Positions 35,613 through 48,558 of a stretch of DNA of 64,000 bases are shown here, piece after piece. The stretch lies in NCBI RefSeq assembly GCF_030644365.1, contig NZ_CP130058.1, positions 930,001 through 994,000 on the forward strand, given 5' to 3'. Source of the DNA: Schaalia sp. HMT-172 (GTDB lineage Bacteria > Actinomycetota > Actinomycetes > Actinomycetales > Actinomycetaceae). Position 1 is the stretch's first letter. Each line of letters begins with the position of its first letter. The position numbers were made by a program, and so were the translations under genes. The notes below the pieces were generated by a model, which was not told the DNA's origin, made no database searches, and saw only the letters and a program-made list of their open reading frames with translations.

Positions 35613-36638
35613 ATGGTTAATCTTGGCGATATCGCGAAGGCGACGGGCTTTTCGAAGGCGACCGTGTCTCGTGTCTTATCTGGTGACCCCAGCTTCACCG
35701 CGAAAGAATCAACCCGCCACCGCGTGATCCAGGTTGCCAACGAGCTCGGCTACGCGCTGCGCACATCCCGCTCCAGCATCCCCCTGACCATCGCCGTGCT
35801 CGAAAACTTCGACCCGTCCAACGGGCCCCAAGACTCCTACTTTTCCGACGTGCGCGAGGCGCTGCGCGAACGAGCAGCCGAGAACATGATGTCTCTGACG
35901 TTCTTCCCGGACGTGCGCGCCCTGGTCGAGGCCGGGCAAGACTACTCCGGCTTCGTGTCCCTTGGCCCCGCGCCCCTGACGCGGGACAACCTGGAGGCGC
36001 TGCACGAGGCGCTGCCCCACGGCGTGTTCATCGACATCAATCCTGCTCCCACGCTCTTCCACTCCGTGCGCCCCGACCTGCAACAGACCGTCCTCGACGC
36101 AATCTACGCGCTGCGCGAGAGCGGCCGGGAGCGCATCGCGTTCATCGGTGGCGACGGGCACGTGATGGGCAGCCACGTGTTCGGCCAGGACCCGCGTACC
36201 GTCGCCTTTGACGAGTGGGCGCGCCTGCTGGCCATGCCCATCGAGGGTCTTGTCCGCGCCTCCGGTCCCTTCTCTGTGGACAACGGCCGACGCCAGGTCG
36301 ACGAGCTGGTTGAGTCCCTGGGCGAGGACCTGCCCGACGCGATCCTGGTCGCCGCAGACTCCCTCGCCGTGGGCGTCCTCCAGGCGCTATCTGCGCGAGC
36401 GATCCGCGTGCCCGATCAGGTCGCCGTCGTCTCCATCGATAACCTCGAGGTGTGCCAGTACACGGCTCCGCCGCTGAGCTCCTACGCGATAAAACGTTCC
36501 GAGCTGGCCGAGACGGCCCTCATGCTGCTGTCCGACTCGATCGTGGGGCGCTTCACGCACAAGCATCACGTGCTTCTGTCGACTCAGCTGGTTGCGCGCC
36601 AGAGTTTCGTGCCCGCTACGGCCGAACCCGAGTCCTGA
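35613..36638 (+). CDS. LacI-family transcriptional regulator of the lactose-type locus
   Basis: A 341-residue LacI/GalR regulator: HTH at residues 1-45 (NLGDIAKATGFSKATVSRVL), hinge, then a periplasmic-binding-protein-like sugar domain (IAFIGGDGHVMGSHVFG, DAILVAADSLAVGVLQAL, VAVVSIDN). Related to the GalR/EbgR branch, beta-galactosidase regulators. ATG 35613 is preferred over 35583 because LacI proteins start with this HTH. It converges with lacZ and precedes the transporter, so it probably represses both from sites in the lacZ-transporter interval. Confidence 0.88.
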   Translation: MVNLGDIAKATGFSKATVSRVLSGDPSFTAKESTRHRVIQVANELGYALRTSRSSIPLTIAVLENFDPSNGPQDSYFSDVREALRERAAENMMSLTFFPDVRALVEAGQDYSGFVSLGPAPLTRDNLEALHEALPHGVFIDINPAPTLFHSVRPDLQQTVLDAIYALRESGRERIAFIGGDGHVMGSHVFGQDPRTVAFDEWARLLAMPIEGLVRASGPFSVDNGRRQVDELVESLGEDLPDAILVAADSLAVGVLQALSARAIRVPDQVAVVSIDNLEVCQYTAPPLSSYAIKRSELAETALMLLSDSIVGRFTHKHHVLLSTQLVARQSFVPATAEPES

Positions 36639-36675
36639 GCGCCGGGCGGAACTCACGTCAAGGACCAATAGGCAG

Positions 36676-36715
36676 CCGGCGGCGGCGCGGTGGACATTCA
36701 CCGCGCCGCCACCGG
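36676..36715. terminator. Bidirectional terminator between lacI-type gene and lacZ
   Basis: A 17-bp stem with one mismatch: 36676-36692 pairs with 36699-36715 around a 6-nt loop (GACATT). It separates two converging genes. Confidence 0.8.
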
Positions 36716-36722
36716 TTTCATC

Positions 36723-39855
<3,133 letters not shown>

Positions 39856-39949
39856 AAACTGTCTGTAATCAAAAACACCGTTGCGGTATTCGGGTAAATA
39901 CGTTAACTTAAAGGTGTCCAACTAAGAGTTGCTTCGAAGGAGAGGGACC

Positions 39950-41392
39950 ATGTCGCACGAACAGGGTGCACACAAGAGCTGGGTATCGCGCATCTGCTAT
40001 GCGATCGGCAATCTGGGACAGGCTGCGTACTACAACGCGCTGTCGACATTCTTTGTCACCTACTACGCGGCGCAGACACTGTTCCGCGACTACGAGGCCG
40101 AAGAAGCCACGGCGATGATCGGCATCATCACGGCACTCGTCTTCATTATTCGTATCGTCGAGATCTTCATTGACCCGCTGCTGGGTAACCTGGTGGATAA
40201 CACGACCACGCGCTGGGGCCGCTTCAAGCCCTGGCAGGTGATCGGCGGTGTCGGCTCATCGATCCTGCTCTTCGCGATCTTCACCGGACTTTTTGGCCTG
40301 GTCAACGCCAACAAGGGTGTTTTCATCGTCGTCTTCATCATCGTCTTCGTGGTGCTCGACGTCCTGTACTCGCTGCGCGACATCTCCTACTGGGGCATGA
40401 TCCCCGCCCTGTCCTCCTCCTCGGAAGAGCGAAGCGTCTATACCGCCCTGGGTACCTTCACCGGCTCGATCGGCTACAACGGTGTCACCGCCATCGTCGT
40501 CCCCGTGGTCGCATTCTTCGGCAGCGTGGCCGGCGCCGGGTCTGAGAGCCAGGCAGGCTGGACCGGTTTCGGCGCGGTCGTTGGAATCCTCGGTATCGTC
40601 ACCTGCCTGGCCGTCGCATTTGGTACCCGCGAGGAGGAAAGCGTCCTGCGCAATCCGGGAGACAAGTCCAGCCCCCTCCAGGCGTTCCAGGCGATCGGTC
40701 GCAACGACCAGCTGCTGTGGGTGTCCCTGTCCTACGTCCTGTACTCAATCGCAAACGTCGCGACCACAGGCTTCATGATCTACCTCTTCAAGTTCGTGCT
40801 GCGCCTGCCCGACAGCTACTCGATCGTCGGCATCATCGCCTTCGTCGTCGGCCTGATTGTCACGCCCCTGTACCCGGCGATTAACCGCCGCGTGCCGCGC
40901 CGCTACCTTTACCTCGGCGGCATGGTGCTCATGGCTATCGCCTACATCTTGTTCATCCTCTTCTCCACGCACCTCACGATCGTTTTCATCGCCCTGGTTC
41001 TCTTCTACCTGCCCGCCACCTGCATCCAGATGACCGCGATCCTGACAATCACGGACTCTGTCGAGTACGGCCAGCTCAAGACCGGCAAGCGCAACGAAGC
41101 CGTGACCCTGTCTGTCCGACCCATGCTGGACAAGATCGCCGGCGCCCTGTCCAACTCCATCGTCGGTTTTGTCGCCATCGCGGCCGCCATGACCAACGAC
41201 GTCGATCCCGACCTGCTGACCACCGCGAACATCGAGACCTTCAAGACCGCGGCCTTCTACGCGCCCCTCGGCGTCATCGTCCTGGCCTTCCTGGTCTTCG
41301 CCTTCAAGGTCAGCCTAACGGAGAAGAAGCACGGCGAGATCGTCGAGAACCTCAAGCAGAACATGAGTCGCGCCGACATTACGGAGGGCTAA
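39950..41392 (+). CDS. GPH-family sugar:cation symporter (lactose/galactoside type)
   Basis: A 480-residue 12-helix transporter of the glycoside-pentoside-hexuronide family (LacS/MelB fold) without the C-terminal EIIA domain of streptococcal LacS. AIGNLGQAAYYNALSTFFVT in helix 1, DPLLGNLVDNTTTRWGRFKP after helix 2 and the SVEYGQLKTGKRNEAVTLSVR loop are family signatures. ATG 39950 has a GAAGGAGAGGG site. It is divergent from lacZ and probably co-regulated by the LacI-type protein. Confidence 0.9.
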   Translation: MSHEQGAHKSWVSRICYAIGNLGQAAYYNALSTFFVTYYAAQTLFRDYEAEEATAMIGIITALVFIIRIVEIFIDPLLGNLVDNTTTRWGRFKPWQVIGGVGSSILLFAIFTGLFGLVNANKGVFIVVFIIVFVVLDVLYSLRDISYWGMIPALSSSSEERSVYTALGTFTGSIGYNGVTAIVVPVVAFFGSVAGAGSESQAGWTGFGAVVGILGIVTCLAVAFGTREEESVLRNPGDKSSPLQAFQAIGRNDQLLWVSLSYVLYSIANVATTGFMIYLFKFVLRLPDSYSIVGIIAFVVGLIVTPLYPAINRRVPRRYLYLGGMVLMAIAYILFILFSTHLTIVFIALVLFYLPATCIQMTAILTITDSVEYGQLKTGKRNEAVTLSVRPMLDKIAGALSNSIVGFVAIAAAMTNDVDPDLLTTANIETFKTAAFYAPLGVIVLAFLVFAFKVSLTEKKHGEIVENLKQNMSRADITEG

Positions 41393-41430
41393 GCTCTCGC
41401 GGTCCTGACGAGAGGCTTGTTGGGTGAGGA

Positions 41431-41473
41431 AAGGGGGGGCGGGGGACGCGCGGGCGTTCCCCGCCCCCCCCTT
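41431..41473 (+). terminator. Terminator after the sugar transporter
   Basis: A G-run arm (AAGGGGGGGCGGGG, from 41431) pairs with CCCCGCCCCCCCCTT (to 41473), extended by GACGC against GCGTT. The remaining part of the 307-bp gap to the next gene holds a short palindrome at 41488-41507, an exact repeated word at 41554-41566 and a likely promoter region. Confidence 0.8.
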
Positions 41474-41618
41474 GTGTCAAGGATCGACGAGGCCGGAGCT
41501 GGCCTCGCTCTCACCATGCCCCACGCGAGGCTCAGCCTTGTGCGTACACGGCCGCCACGGCCTCGTACCGGTGTTCCCAGGGTTGTCTGATGAAATTCTG
41601 CGCGCGCTCCCCGATAGT

Positions 41619-41653
41619 TTTCAGGTAGCTTTCAGGATAGAGGGCTGTAATCT
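41619..41653 (+). promoter_or_regulatory. Promoter with tandem TTTCAGG repeats upstream of the efflux operon
   Basis: TTTCAGG occurs at 41619-41625 and again at 41630-41636, an exact 11-bp step. TAATCT at 41648-41653 is a plausible -10, placing the second repeat near the -35 position. Direct repeats at one-turn spacing are usual for OmpR/PhoB-type response-regulator sites. Confidence 0.45.
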
Positions 41654-41699
41654 ATCTCGGAAGTGAGACCCACACCCTAAAATTCTTCAAGGAGTTTCA

Positions 41700-42200
41700 A
41701 TGAAGACTCGCACGCAGACGCGCGTCCTTGCAGTCATCGCTCTCACCCTGGCGGCGGCCCTGAGCGCCTGCGGATCGCAGACGCAGAACTCGTCCTCTTC
41801 GACCAACGGCGGCAATTCAAGCTCCGCATCCTCCCGTGGCGGCTCCGGCTCGGGAAATGGGGCGGCATCCAACGACCCCAACCTCGTGTTCGCCCAGTGC
41901 ATGCGTGAGAAGGGCTTCGACGTGCCCGACACGGGCCTGACCCCCGACCAGCTCAAGGACAACTCCGACGCCTTCAACAACGCCCTCAACGAATGCATGG
42001 CGAAGGTTTCCAACCTCACCGGCGAGGACGACCTGACGAATGACCCGGCGGGACGCGAAGCGCTGATCAAGGGCGCGGAATGCCTGCGCGGCCTCGGCTA
42101 CGACGTGAAGGACCCCGAGCCGGGCAAGGGCGTGAACCTGCAGGACATCCCTCAGGACGCGATCAACAAGTGCTTCGGCAACCCCGGAGGCGCCAAGTGA
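41700..42200 (+). CDS. Small secreted lipoprotein upstream of MacAB-like genes
   Basis: A 166-residue predicted lipoprotein: signal peptide with lipobox LSAC (Cys at residue 24), a Ser/Gly/Asn-rich linker (about residues 25-58), then a compact domain with four Cys (FAQCMREKGFDVPD, LNECMAKV, AECLRGLGYDV, NKCFGNPGG). The repeated C-x-R-x-x-G-Y/F-D-V pattern is common in actinobacterial lipoproteins encoded with MacAB-like ABC systems. Start ATG has an AAGGAG site. The stop overlaps the next start (GTGA). Confidence 0.8.
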   Translation: MKTRTQTRVLAVIALTLAAALSACGSQTQNSSSSTNGGNSSSASSRGGSGSGNGAASNDPNLVFAQCMREKGFDVPDTGLTPDQLKDNSDAFNNALNECMAKVSNLTGEDDLTNDPAGREALIKGAECLRGLGYDVKDPEPGKGVNLQDIPQDAINKCFGNPGGAK

Positions 42201-43273
42201 GTCGACCGCGAACCCCACGCCTCGCGGCATCACTCGCGATGCTGGTCCTCGCCGGAATGACGCTGTCGGCCTGCTCGGGCACGAATGCGGCTTCCGACGC
42301 GCCCCAGTCTTTCGACGGGGCCACCGCGACGGTCGAGCGCGGAGACCTGGTGGGGGAGACCACCGTCCAGGGAACCCTCCAGTACGCCGACTCCTACACG
42401 CTCAAGAGCGCCTTCGACGGCGTCGTCACCGCCCTGCCCACGCCCGGCACGACCCTCACGCAGGGATCGCACATCTACACGGTGGCCGGCAACAACACCT
42501 ACCTGCTCCACGGGGCGACCCCCGCGTGGAGGACCTTCGAGGAAGGCATGAGCGACGGCGAGGACGTCACCCAGCTGGAGAGCGCGCTCTCCGAGCTCGG
42601 CTACTTCGAGGCCACCCCGAACGCCCACTTCGACTGGAACACGATCGCCGCGATCAAGCGCTGGCAGAAAGCCCTGACGCTGCCGCAAAACGGCACGCTG
42701 CCGCTGGGAACCGTGCTCTTCGCCCCCGAAGACATGCGCATCGGCGCGCTCAAGTCCCGCGTGGGCGACACGGCGACCACCGAGACGGAGCTCTTCACGG
42801 CCTCGTCCTCGCGTCAGATCATCTCCGCGAACCTCAAGCTCTCCGACCAGGCCCTGGGCGTCGTCGGAAACTCCGTGACCATTCGCCTGCCCGGATCCGC
42901 CGCATCGACGACCGGCACGATCACGGCCGTCGAACCCCCCAGGGATAAGCCTGGCGACGAGGGCTCCAAGGAGACGACCAAGGAGCGTATCGTCCCGATC
43001 ACCGTGACCCCGGACGACACGTCGGCCCTCGACGGCACCCAGGAGGCCTCCGTGTCTCTCGGGCTCACCTCCCAGACGCGCAAGGACGTCCTCTCCGTGC
43101 CCCTGGGTGCGCTCGTCGCGCTGACCTCCGAGCAGTTCGGTGTCGAGGTCGTTGACGAGGCCGGCACCGTGACCCGGGTCCCGGTCACCGTCGGCATGTT
43201 CGCGGGCGACCGCGTCGAAGTGAGTGGCGACGACATCGCCGAAGGCCAGCGTGTGGTGGTGCCCAACCGATGA
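42197..43273 (+). CDS. Membrane-fusion-type lipoprotein with peptidoglycan-binding domain
   Basis: A 358-residue predicted lipoprotein (lipobox LSAC, Cys about 26). A biotinyl-lipoyl-like half ([19 protein letters not shown]) is interrupted by a PG_binding_1 helical domain (about residues 110-165, [16 protein letters not shown] ... [14 protein letters not shown]), then a second beta-barrel part ending [19 protein letters not shown], the HlyD/MacA C-terminal pattern. It starts by a 4-bp GTGA overlap with the preceding lipoprotein and overlaps the ATPase gene. It is the MacA-like adaptor of the following ABC transporter. Confidence 0.85.
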   Translation: MSRPRTPRLAASLAMLVLAGMTLSACSGTNAASDAPQSFDGATATVERGDLVGETTVQGTLQYADSYTLKSAFDGVVTALPTPGTTLTQGSHIYTVAGNNTYLLHGATPAWRTFEEGMSDGEDVTQLESALSELGYFEATPNAHFDWNTIAAIKRWQKALTLPQNGTLPLGTVLFAPEDMRIGALKSRVGDTATTETELFTASSSRQIISANLKLSDQALGVVGNSVTIRLPGSAASTTGTITAVEPPRDKPGDEGSKETTKERIVPITVTPDDTSALDGTQEASVSLGLTSQTRKDVLSVPLGALVALTSEQFGVEVVDEAGTVTRVPVTVGMFAGDRVEVSGDDIAEGQRVVVPNR

Positions 43274-43977
43274 GCCATATCCTGGAATTGACCGACGTGC
43301 ACCGGTCCTTTGGCTCACCCCCCGTGCACGCCTGCAACGGAGTATCCCTGAGCGTCGATGAGGGCGAGTTCGTCGCCATCGTCGGCCCCTCGGGCTCCGG
43401 GAAATCGACCCTGCTGAACCTCATCGGAACGCTGGATCGACCCACCTCGGGGAGCGTGTGCATTGGCGGAACCGACGTGTCCTCGCTGCGCGACACCGAG
43501 CTGTCGGGCGTGCGCTCCTCCCTCATCGGCTTCGTCTTCCAGCAGTTCCACCTCACGGCCGGCGTGTCGGCCCTGGACAACGTGGCCGACGGGCTGCTCT
43601 ACCGGGGTGTGCCCCGGGCCAAGCGCCGCGAGGCCGCGCGTGAGGCGCTGACCCGAGTGGGCCTCGGGCATCGCATCGACCACAAGCCCCACCAGATGTC
43701 GGGAGGCGAACGTCAGAGGGTCGCCATCGCGCGCGCCATCATCGGCCACCCGGCCCTGCTGCTCGCGGACGAACCGACCGGCAACCTGGATTCGCGCTCC
43801 GGCGCCTCCATCGTCGCCCTGCTGCGCGAGCTCAACGAGGCCGGCACCACCATTATCGTGATCACCCACGACAACGAGCTGGCGGCGTCACTGCCGCGCC
43901 AGATCGCCATCCGTGACGGCGAAATCGTGTCCGATTCGGGACGCCCGGGAGGCGTAGGAGGTAGCAATGACGAGTAG
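43270..43977 (+). CDS. ABC transporter ATP-binding protein (MacB/LolD type)
   Basis: A 235-residue ATPase: Walker [14 protein letters not shown]-loop FVFQQFHL, signature [14 protein letters not shown], Walker [14 protein letters not shown] and the H-loop in ITHDNELA. The sequence belongs to the MacB/LolD/FtsE branch that powers mechanotransmission-type permeases rather than substrate uptake. Its ATG overlaps the adaptor stop by 4 bp and its end overlaps the permease gene by 11 bp, so these are one operon. Confidence 0.93.
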   Translation: MSHILELTDVHRSFGSPPVHACNGVSLSVDEGEFVAIVGPSGSGKSTLLNLIGTLDRPTSGSVCIGGTDVSSLRDTELSGVRSSLIGFVFQQFHLTAGVSALDNVADGLLYRGVPRAKRREAAREALTRVGLGHRIDHKPHQMSGGERQRVAIARAIIGHPALLLADEPTGNLDSRSGASIVALLRELNEAGTTIIVITHDNELAASLPRQIAIRDGEIVSDSGRPGGVGGSNDE

Positions 43978-45175
43978 CACCCGCGCTCGCGCGCACCGCT
44001 CGAGCCTGCGCGCCTCCGACGTGGCGCGCCTGGGCCTGACCGGCCTGCGCTCGCGCCCGATGCGCGCCGTCCTGTCGGCCCTGGGCATCGCGATTGGCAT
44101 CGCCGCGATGGTCGGCGTCGTCGGAGTGTCCGCCTCCTCCCAGGCTCAGCTCCAAGAGCAGCTGCGGGCCCTGGGCACCAACATGCTGACGGCTCGAAGC
44201 GGCGCCGACCTGAGCGGCACCGACCTGATCCTGCCCGAGGACTCCGTGGGGCGGACCCTCATGATCCCGGGCGTCACCTCGGCGGCCTCCACGTCGACTC
44301 TGTCGGGCGTGTCCGTCTACCGCTCGCGCCTGTCGGACCCGAACGCGACGGGCGGCATCATCACGATGGCCGCGGACACGAACCTGCTGGAGGTCGTCTC
44401 CGGGCAGATGAAGCACGGCGTGTGGCTCAACGACGCGACCGCCCGCTACCCGGGCGTCGTGCTGGGCTCGAAGGCCGCACAGCTGCTCGGCGTCGTCGAG
44501 CCGGGCACACAGGTGTGGCTGGGAGGCCGCTCCTTCACAGTCTTGGGTGTCATGGAGCACGCGCCCCTGGCCGAGGAGCTCGACAACACGGCGCTCATCG
44601 GCATCCCCGCTGCCGCCTCCCTCTTCGACGCGGGTAAGACACCCACGACGATCTACGAGCGCAGCGCCGAGGACCAGGTGGAGAACGTGCGGGCCCTTCT
44701 CGGGCCGACCCTGGCGCCACAGGGCGCTACGGGCCTGAAGGTGTCGCGCCCCTCGGACGCGCTGGCCGCGCAAAACGCCGCCGATCAGACGTTCACGACG
44801 CTGCTTGCCGGCGTCGGCTCGATTGCCCTGCTGGTGGGTGGCATCGGCGTGGCCAACACGATGATCATCTCGGTGTTGGAGCGCCGCAAGGAGATTGGCC
44901 TGCGCCGGTCGCTGGGCGCGAAGCGAGGACACATTAGCGTCCAGTTCCTGGCCGAGGCCCTCATCCTGTCCTTCCTCGGGGGCGTCGCCGGATGCCTCAT
45001 CGGAGGGGGCGTCACGTGGGGCATGTGCATCGCCTACGGGTGGCCGCCCACCCTGCACTGGTGGGTGATCGCCGCCGGTCTGGGCGCGACTCTCCTCATC
45101 GGCGCCGTCGCCGGGCTCTACCCCGCGATCCGTGCGGCGCGCACGCCTCCGACGGCGGCCCTCGCCTCGCAGTAA
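43967..45175 (+). CDS. ABC transporter permease (MacB/FtsX type)
   Basis: A 402-residue permease with one N-terminal helix ([20 protein letters not shown]), a large extracytoplasmic MacB_PCD-like domain and three C-terminal helices with [31 protein letters not shown], the FtsX/MacB signature. The GGAGG site before its ATG lies within the ATPase gene. Together with the two lipoproteins it forms a MacAB-like export or envelope-signalling complex; the substrate (peptide, antibiotic or lipoprotein) is unknown. Confidence 0.92.
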   Translation: MTSSTRARAHRSSLRASDVARLGLTGLRSRPMRAVLSALGIAIGIAAMVGVVGVSASSQAQLQEQLRALGTNMLTARSGADLSGTDLILPEDSVGRTLMIPGVTSAASTSTLSGVSVYRSRLSDPNATGGIITMAADTNLLEVVSGQMKHGVWLNDATARYPGVVLGSKAAQLLGVVEPGTQVWLGGRSFTVLGVMEHAPLAEELDNTALIGIPAAASLFDAGKTPTTIYERSAEDQVENVRALLGPTLAPQGATGLKVSRPSDALAAQNAADQTFTTLLAGVGSIALLVGGIGVANTMIISVLERRKEIGLRRSLGAKRGHISVQFLAEALILSFLGGVAGCLIGGGVTWGMCIAYGWPPTLHWWVIAAGLGATLLIGAVAGLYPAIRAARTPPTAALASQ

Positions 45176-45189
45176 GTTGCCGGGCACGC

Positions 45190-45255
45190 ACGAGGCCGTG
45201 GCCATCTCAGCAATCCGGTACCGATCGGGGGAGCGCGAGCTGGCCACGGCCTCGT
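45190..45255. terminator. Bidirectional terminator built from an inverted word pair
   Basis: ACGAGGCCGTGGCCA (45190-45204) pairs perfectly with TGGCCACGGCCTCGT (45241-45255) around a 36-nt insert. It separates the converging permease and fadD genes. The stem word equals that of the hairpin at 3956-4007, but the inner sequences differ. Confidence 0.85.
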
Positions 45256-45296
45256 TCATGTGAGCGTCGGTCGCGCGTGCGTTAGTTGTGCGTGCG

Positions 45297-47231
45297 TCAG
45301 CTTTGTACGGGGCCGCCGTAGATCTCGTCGATGACGGGGGCGAAGCGGCGCGTGGCCTCGGCCCTCTTGACCTTCAGGGAGGGGGTGAGCAGGCCGTTCG
45401 CCTCCGTGAAGTCGGTGGTGAGGACCTTGATCTTGCGGATCGATTCGGCGCGCGAGACGTGTTCGTTCGCCGAAGCCACCGCCTTTTCCAGGGAGGCGAG
45501 GACCTCGACGTTCGTGGCCGCCTCTGCGACGCTCATCGGGGGCAGGGAGTGGGCGGCGAGCCAGTCGGGGAGCATCTCCGCGTCCAGCGTGATGAGCGCG
45601 GCGACGAAAGGCCGCTGGTCGCCGACGACCAGGACTTGGGAGATGAGCGGGTGGGAGCGCATCGGGTTTTCGAGGGCGGCGGGGGCGACGTTCTTGCCGC
45701 CCGCCGTCACGATGATTTCCTTCGCGCGGCCCGTGATGGACACGTAGCCGTCGCGGTCCAGGGACCCCAGGTCGCCCGTGCGGAACCAGCCGTCGTCGGT
45801 GAAGCAGGCGGCTGTGGCCTCGGGGTTGTTGTGGTAGCGCTGGAAGACGCTGGGGCCCTTGAGGAGGATTTCGCCCTCGTCGCTGATCTTGAAGGACATG
45901 GGCGGCAGGGCCGGGCCCACGGTGCCGATCTTGGACAGGCGGGGCGTGTTGACGGAGACCGGGCCGACCGTCTCGGTCAGACCGTAGCCCTCCAGGACGG
46001 GGATGCCGACGCCGCGGTAGAAGTGCGCGAGCCAGGGGGCCAGGGGTGCGCCGCCCGAGACGATGTAGTCCGCGTTGCCGCCCACCAGGCGGATGATCTG
46101 CTGGTAGACGAGCTTGTCGGCGAGGGCGTGCTGGGCTTTCAGGGACGCGGTCGGGCCGTCGTTGGTGTCCAGGGCCTGGGAGTAGGCGATCGCGACCTTG
46201 GCCGCCCAGCGGAAGATCTTGCGCTTGGGGCCGGACGCCTTCGTATCCGCCGAGTTGTAGATCTTCTCCAGGACGCGCGGGACGACCAGGAGGTAGCTCG
46301 GCTTGAAAGACGCCAGGTCGTTGAGCAGGTTCTTGATGTTGGGCGCGTGGCCGAGGACGCCGTTGCCGCTGATCTGGAAGACCTGCAGGAAGCGGGCGAA
46401 CACGTGGGCGAGGGGCAGGAACAGAAGCAGGCGCGAGTTCTTGCCCGCCGCGATTTCCGGCATCCACGCGTGGGCGTTGAGGCACAGGTTCGTGAAGTTC
46501 TCGTGGCTCAGGACCGTACCCTTGGGCGTGCCCGTCGTGCCCGACGTGTAGACGATGGTGGCGATGTCGTCTGTCGTGAGGGCTTCGGAGCGGGCGAGGA
46601 CGCGCTCGCGAGGGGTGGCCGAGCCGTCCGCGATGAGGGTTTCGATGGCCTCCGAATCCAGGGAGAGGACATGCGTGTTGTCCCGGTTTTCGCGCTCGGC
46701 GGCGGCGCGCACGATCTCCGCCATGGACACGGTCTCGGTGATGATGAGGTGGACGTCCGCGTCGACGAGGACGTGGGCGACCTGGTCGATGGAGCTGGTT
46801 TCGTAGATGGGCACGGGGACGAGGCCGGCCGCCCAGCACGCGAAGTCAAGGAGCGTCCACTCGTAGCGGGTGCGGCTCATGATCGCGACCCTGTCGCCGG
46901 GTTCGAGGCCCCGCGCGATGAGGCCGGCGGCGAGCGCGTGGACCTCGTCGTAGAACTCGCGCGCCGTGATGGAGCGCCACGTGTCGCCGATGCCGATCTT
47001 GCGCAGGATGAGGGGGCGGGTGGCGCCGCGCTGCACGCGTTCTTTGAGCAGGTGGGGGATCGTCGTGTGCTCGTCGATGCGCACCAGGACGGGGGCGTGC
47101 CACTCGAGGGCTTCGGTGGCGGGGGCGGCCTCCTGTGAGTCGGCGGTCGCGTCGGTTGTAACGTCGGTGGTCGTCTGCGCCTGAGTCGTCTCGTCGTCGG
47201 TGGACGAGGCTGGGGTTTCTTCGGCGGTCAT
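45297..47231 (-). CDS. fadD: Long-chain acyl-CoA synthetase
   Basis: A 644-residue AMP-forming ligase. The first 45 residues are a Thr/Ala/Glu-rich extension without homology. The phosphate loop is YTSGTTGTPKG, A5-type motif EGYGLTETVGPVS, and TGDLGSLDRDGYVSITGRAKE precedes the C-terminal domain; a Lys-containing GLLTPSLKVKR segment lies near the end. It activates fatty acids for lipid synthesis or breakdown. ATG 47231 follows GGGAGC. Best matched to the FadD15-like group typical of actinobacteria. Confidence 0.93.
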   Translation of the reverse strand: MTAEETPASSTDDETTQAQTTTDVTTDATADSQEAAPATEALEWHAPVLVRIDEHTTIPHLLKERVQRGATRPLILRKIGIGDTWRSITAREFYDEVHALAAGLIARGLEPGDRVAIMSRTRYEWTLLDFACWAAGLVPVPIYETSSIDQVAHVLVDADVHLIITETVSMAEIVRAAAERENRDNTHVLSLDSEAIETLIADGSATPRERVLARSEALTTDDIATIVYTSGTTGTPKGTVLSHENFTNLCLNAHAWMPEIAAGKNSRLLLFLPLAHVFARFLQVFQISGNGVLGHAPNIKNLLNDLASFKPSYLLVVPRVLEKIYNSADTKASGPKRKIFRWAAKVAIAYSQALDTNDGPTASLKAQHALADKLVYQQIIRLVGGNADYIVSGGAPLAPWLAHFYRGVGIPVLEGYGLTETVGPVSVNTPRLSKIGTVGPALPPMSFKISDEGEILLKGPSVFQRYHNNPEATAACFTDDGWFRTGDLGSLDRDGYVSITGRAKEIIVTAGGKNVAPAALENPMRSHPLISQVLVVGDQRPFVAALITLDAEMLPDWLAAHSLPPMSVAEAATNVEVLASLEKAVASANEHVSRAESIRKIKVLTTDFTEANGLLTPSLKVKRAEATRRFAPVIDEIYGGPVQS

Positions 47232-47393
47232 GTCTGCTCCCTGGTCGCTAGGCGGTGAGCGCTGCGGGACGGGGCCAGCGGCGCAGCTGTTGCTCCCCCT
47301 ATCCTACGCTCCCGTAGGGTGGGGGAGAGGGGCTGTCTTTAGGGGTGGCTGCCTGTGTCCGCTGTGGCCGGGCGGAGCAAACCTGTGGAGGTG

Positions 47394-48029
47394 CTAGTCC
47401 AGGCCGAGCTCGGCCTTCACCTCGTCGAGCGTGTAGACGTCGTCGGGGTGTTCCTCGTAATCGCGAACAGGCTGCTTGATGAGAGCATCAAACTCTTCGA
47501 GAGTGTGCGCGCTTTCTGGATGTGCGAGGTAGTGCTCGAGCGCAGGCAGGATGGTGGCGCGGAGCCATTCGTCGTCGTCTTCGGTGCGCTCGCGGACGGT
47601 GGGCGGCTGTGCGCCGACTGCGACGGCCTCGGCGGCCGCGAGTTCGTGGTCCTTGGGGCGCCAGAAGGATGTGATGTCTTGCTTTTCCGCGAGCTGATGC
47701 TGGATGAACGCGTCCAGGAGTTCGTAGTCGAAGGGCTTGTCCCACGGCTGGCGGGCGAGCATTGTGCTGAAGTCCGTGCCGCGCTCGCGCATGACCTGCT
47801 CGAAGCGGATCATGGTGGCGCGCTCGGGTGCAATCGCCATGTGCTTGGACGCGGCGGAGAACCCGATGATGTATGTCCCGTGGTGGGTGAACATCGGCTG
47901 GTTCCACTCGATGCGCAGCTCCAGTTCAGGATAGGTGAGCCCTACCCACACCAGAACGTCCACCATCCGCTCACGGTTGTCGTCGTCGGGGATGGTCTCG
48001 AGGTACTCGTCAAGCGGTGAAATAGCCAT
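47394..48029 (-). CDS. DUF1801 / iron-chaperone-like protein with C-terminal extension
   Basis: A 211-residue protein whose first 130 residues match the YdhG/DUF1801 (frataxin-like iron chaperone) fold: DEYLETIPDDDNRERMVDVL, LRIEWNQPMFTHHGTYIIGF, SKHMAIAPE and a helical tail. An acidic C-terminal part follows (PTVRERTEDDDEWLR onward), unusual for the family. A decayed tandem copy lies directly upstream. Function is unproven; DUF1801 proteins have been linked to iron handling only in a few species. Confidence 0.8.
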   Translation of the reverse strand: MAISPLDEYLETIPDDDNRERMVDVLVWVGLTYPELELRIEWNQPMFTHHGTYIIGFSAASKHMAIAPERATMIRFEQVMRERGTDFSTMLARQPWDKPFDYELLDAFIQHQLAEKQDITSFWRPKDHELAAAEAVAVGAQPPTVRERTEDDDEWLRATILPALEHYLAHPESAHTLEEFDALIKQPVRDYEEHPDDVYTLDEVKAELGLD

Positions 48030-48132
48030 ACCGTCACCCTAACAACGCCCGCACACATCTGCGGCACGCGTAGTGATGGAAGACTAGGCATTGAGCGCTT
48101 CATCACCGCCTGATGTCCTCCTTCTCGGCGAG

Positions 48133-48465
48133 CTAATGCTGAGTGAAGACGTCAAGAAATGCGTAGTCGAAGGACATATTCCAGAGCTGTCGCGCAAACA
48201 TTGTGCCGAAGTCCGTGCCTCGCTCACGCATGACGGAATCGAAGCGGATCATAGTGGCGCGCTCGGGGGCCATTGCCATGTGCTTGGAGATGGCCGAGAA
48301 CCCGATGATGTACGTGTTGTGGTGGTAAACATCGACTGGTTCCACGCGATGCGCAGCTCCAGTTCCGGGTAGTGCTCAGCTCCAGTTCAACACCTGCACC
48401 ATCCGCACACGATTGTCGCCGTTCGGGATGGTCGCGAGAAACTCGTCGAGCGTTGACATAGCCAT
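48133..48465 (-). pseudogene. Decayed tandem copy of the DUF1801 gene
   Basis: On the minus strand from ATG 48465 the copy reads MAMSTLDEFLATIPNGDNRV then stops after a short indel; a second frame preserves TYIIGFSAISKHMAMAPE and VMRERGTDFGTMFARQ and ends at an in-frame TAG. Similarity to the intact gene continues into both flanks (48030-48130 against 48466-48550), so a unit of about 430 bp was duplicated in tandem and the upstream copy lost function. Confidence 0.8.
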
Positions 48466-48558
48466 ACCGTCTTCCTAACAACGCCCATGCACCTCTGCGG
48501 TACGCGTGGTGATGGAAGCCTTGGCATTGGCCGCAGGACCGCCACCTGATGTGCGAAA

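Noticed and set aside
45288-47138. Long plus-strand open frame of 616 codons opposite fadD
   Set aside because: FadD motifs are complete on the minus strand; the plus frame is a codon-bias artefact.
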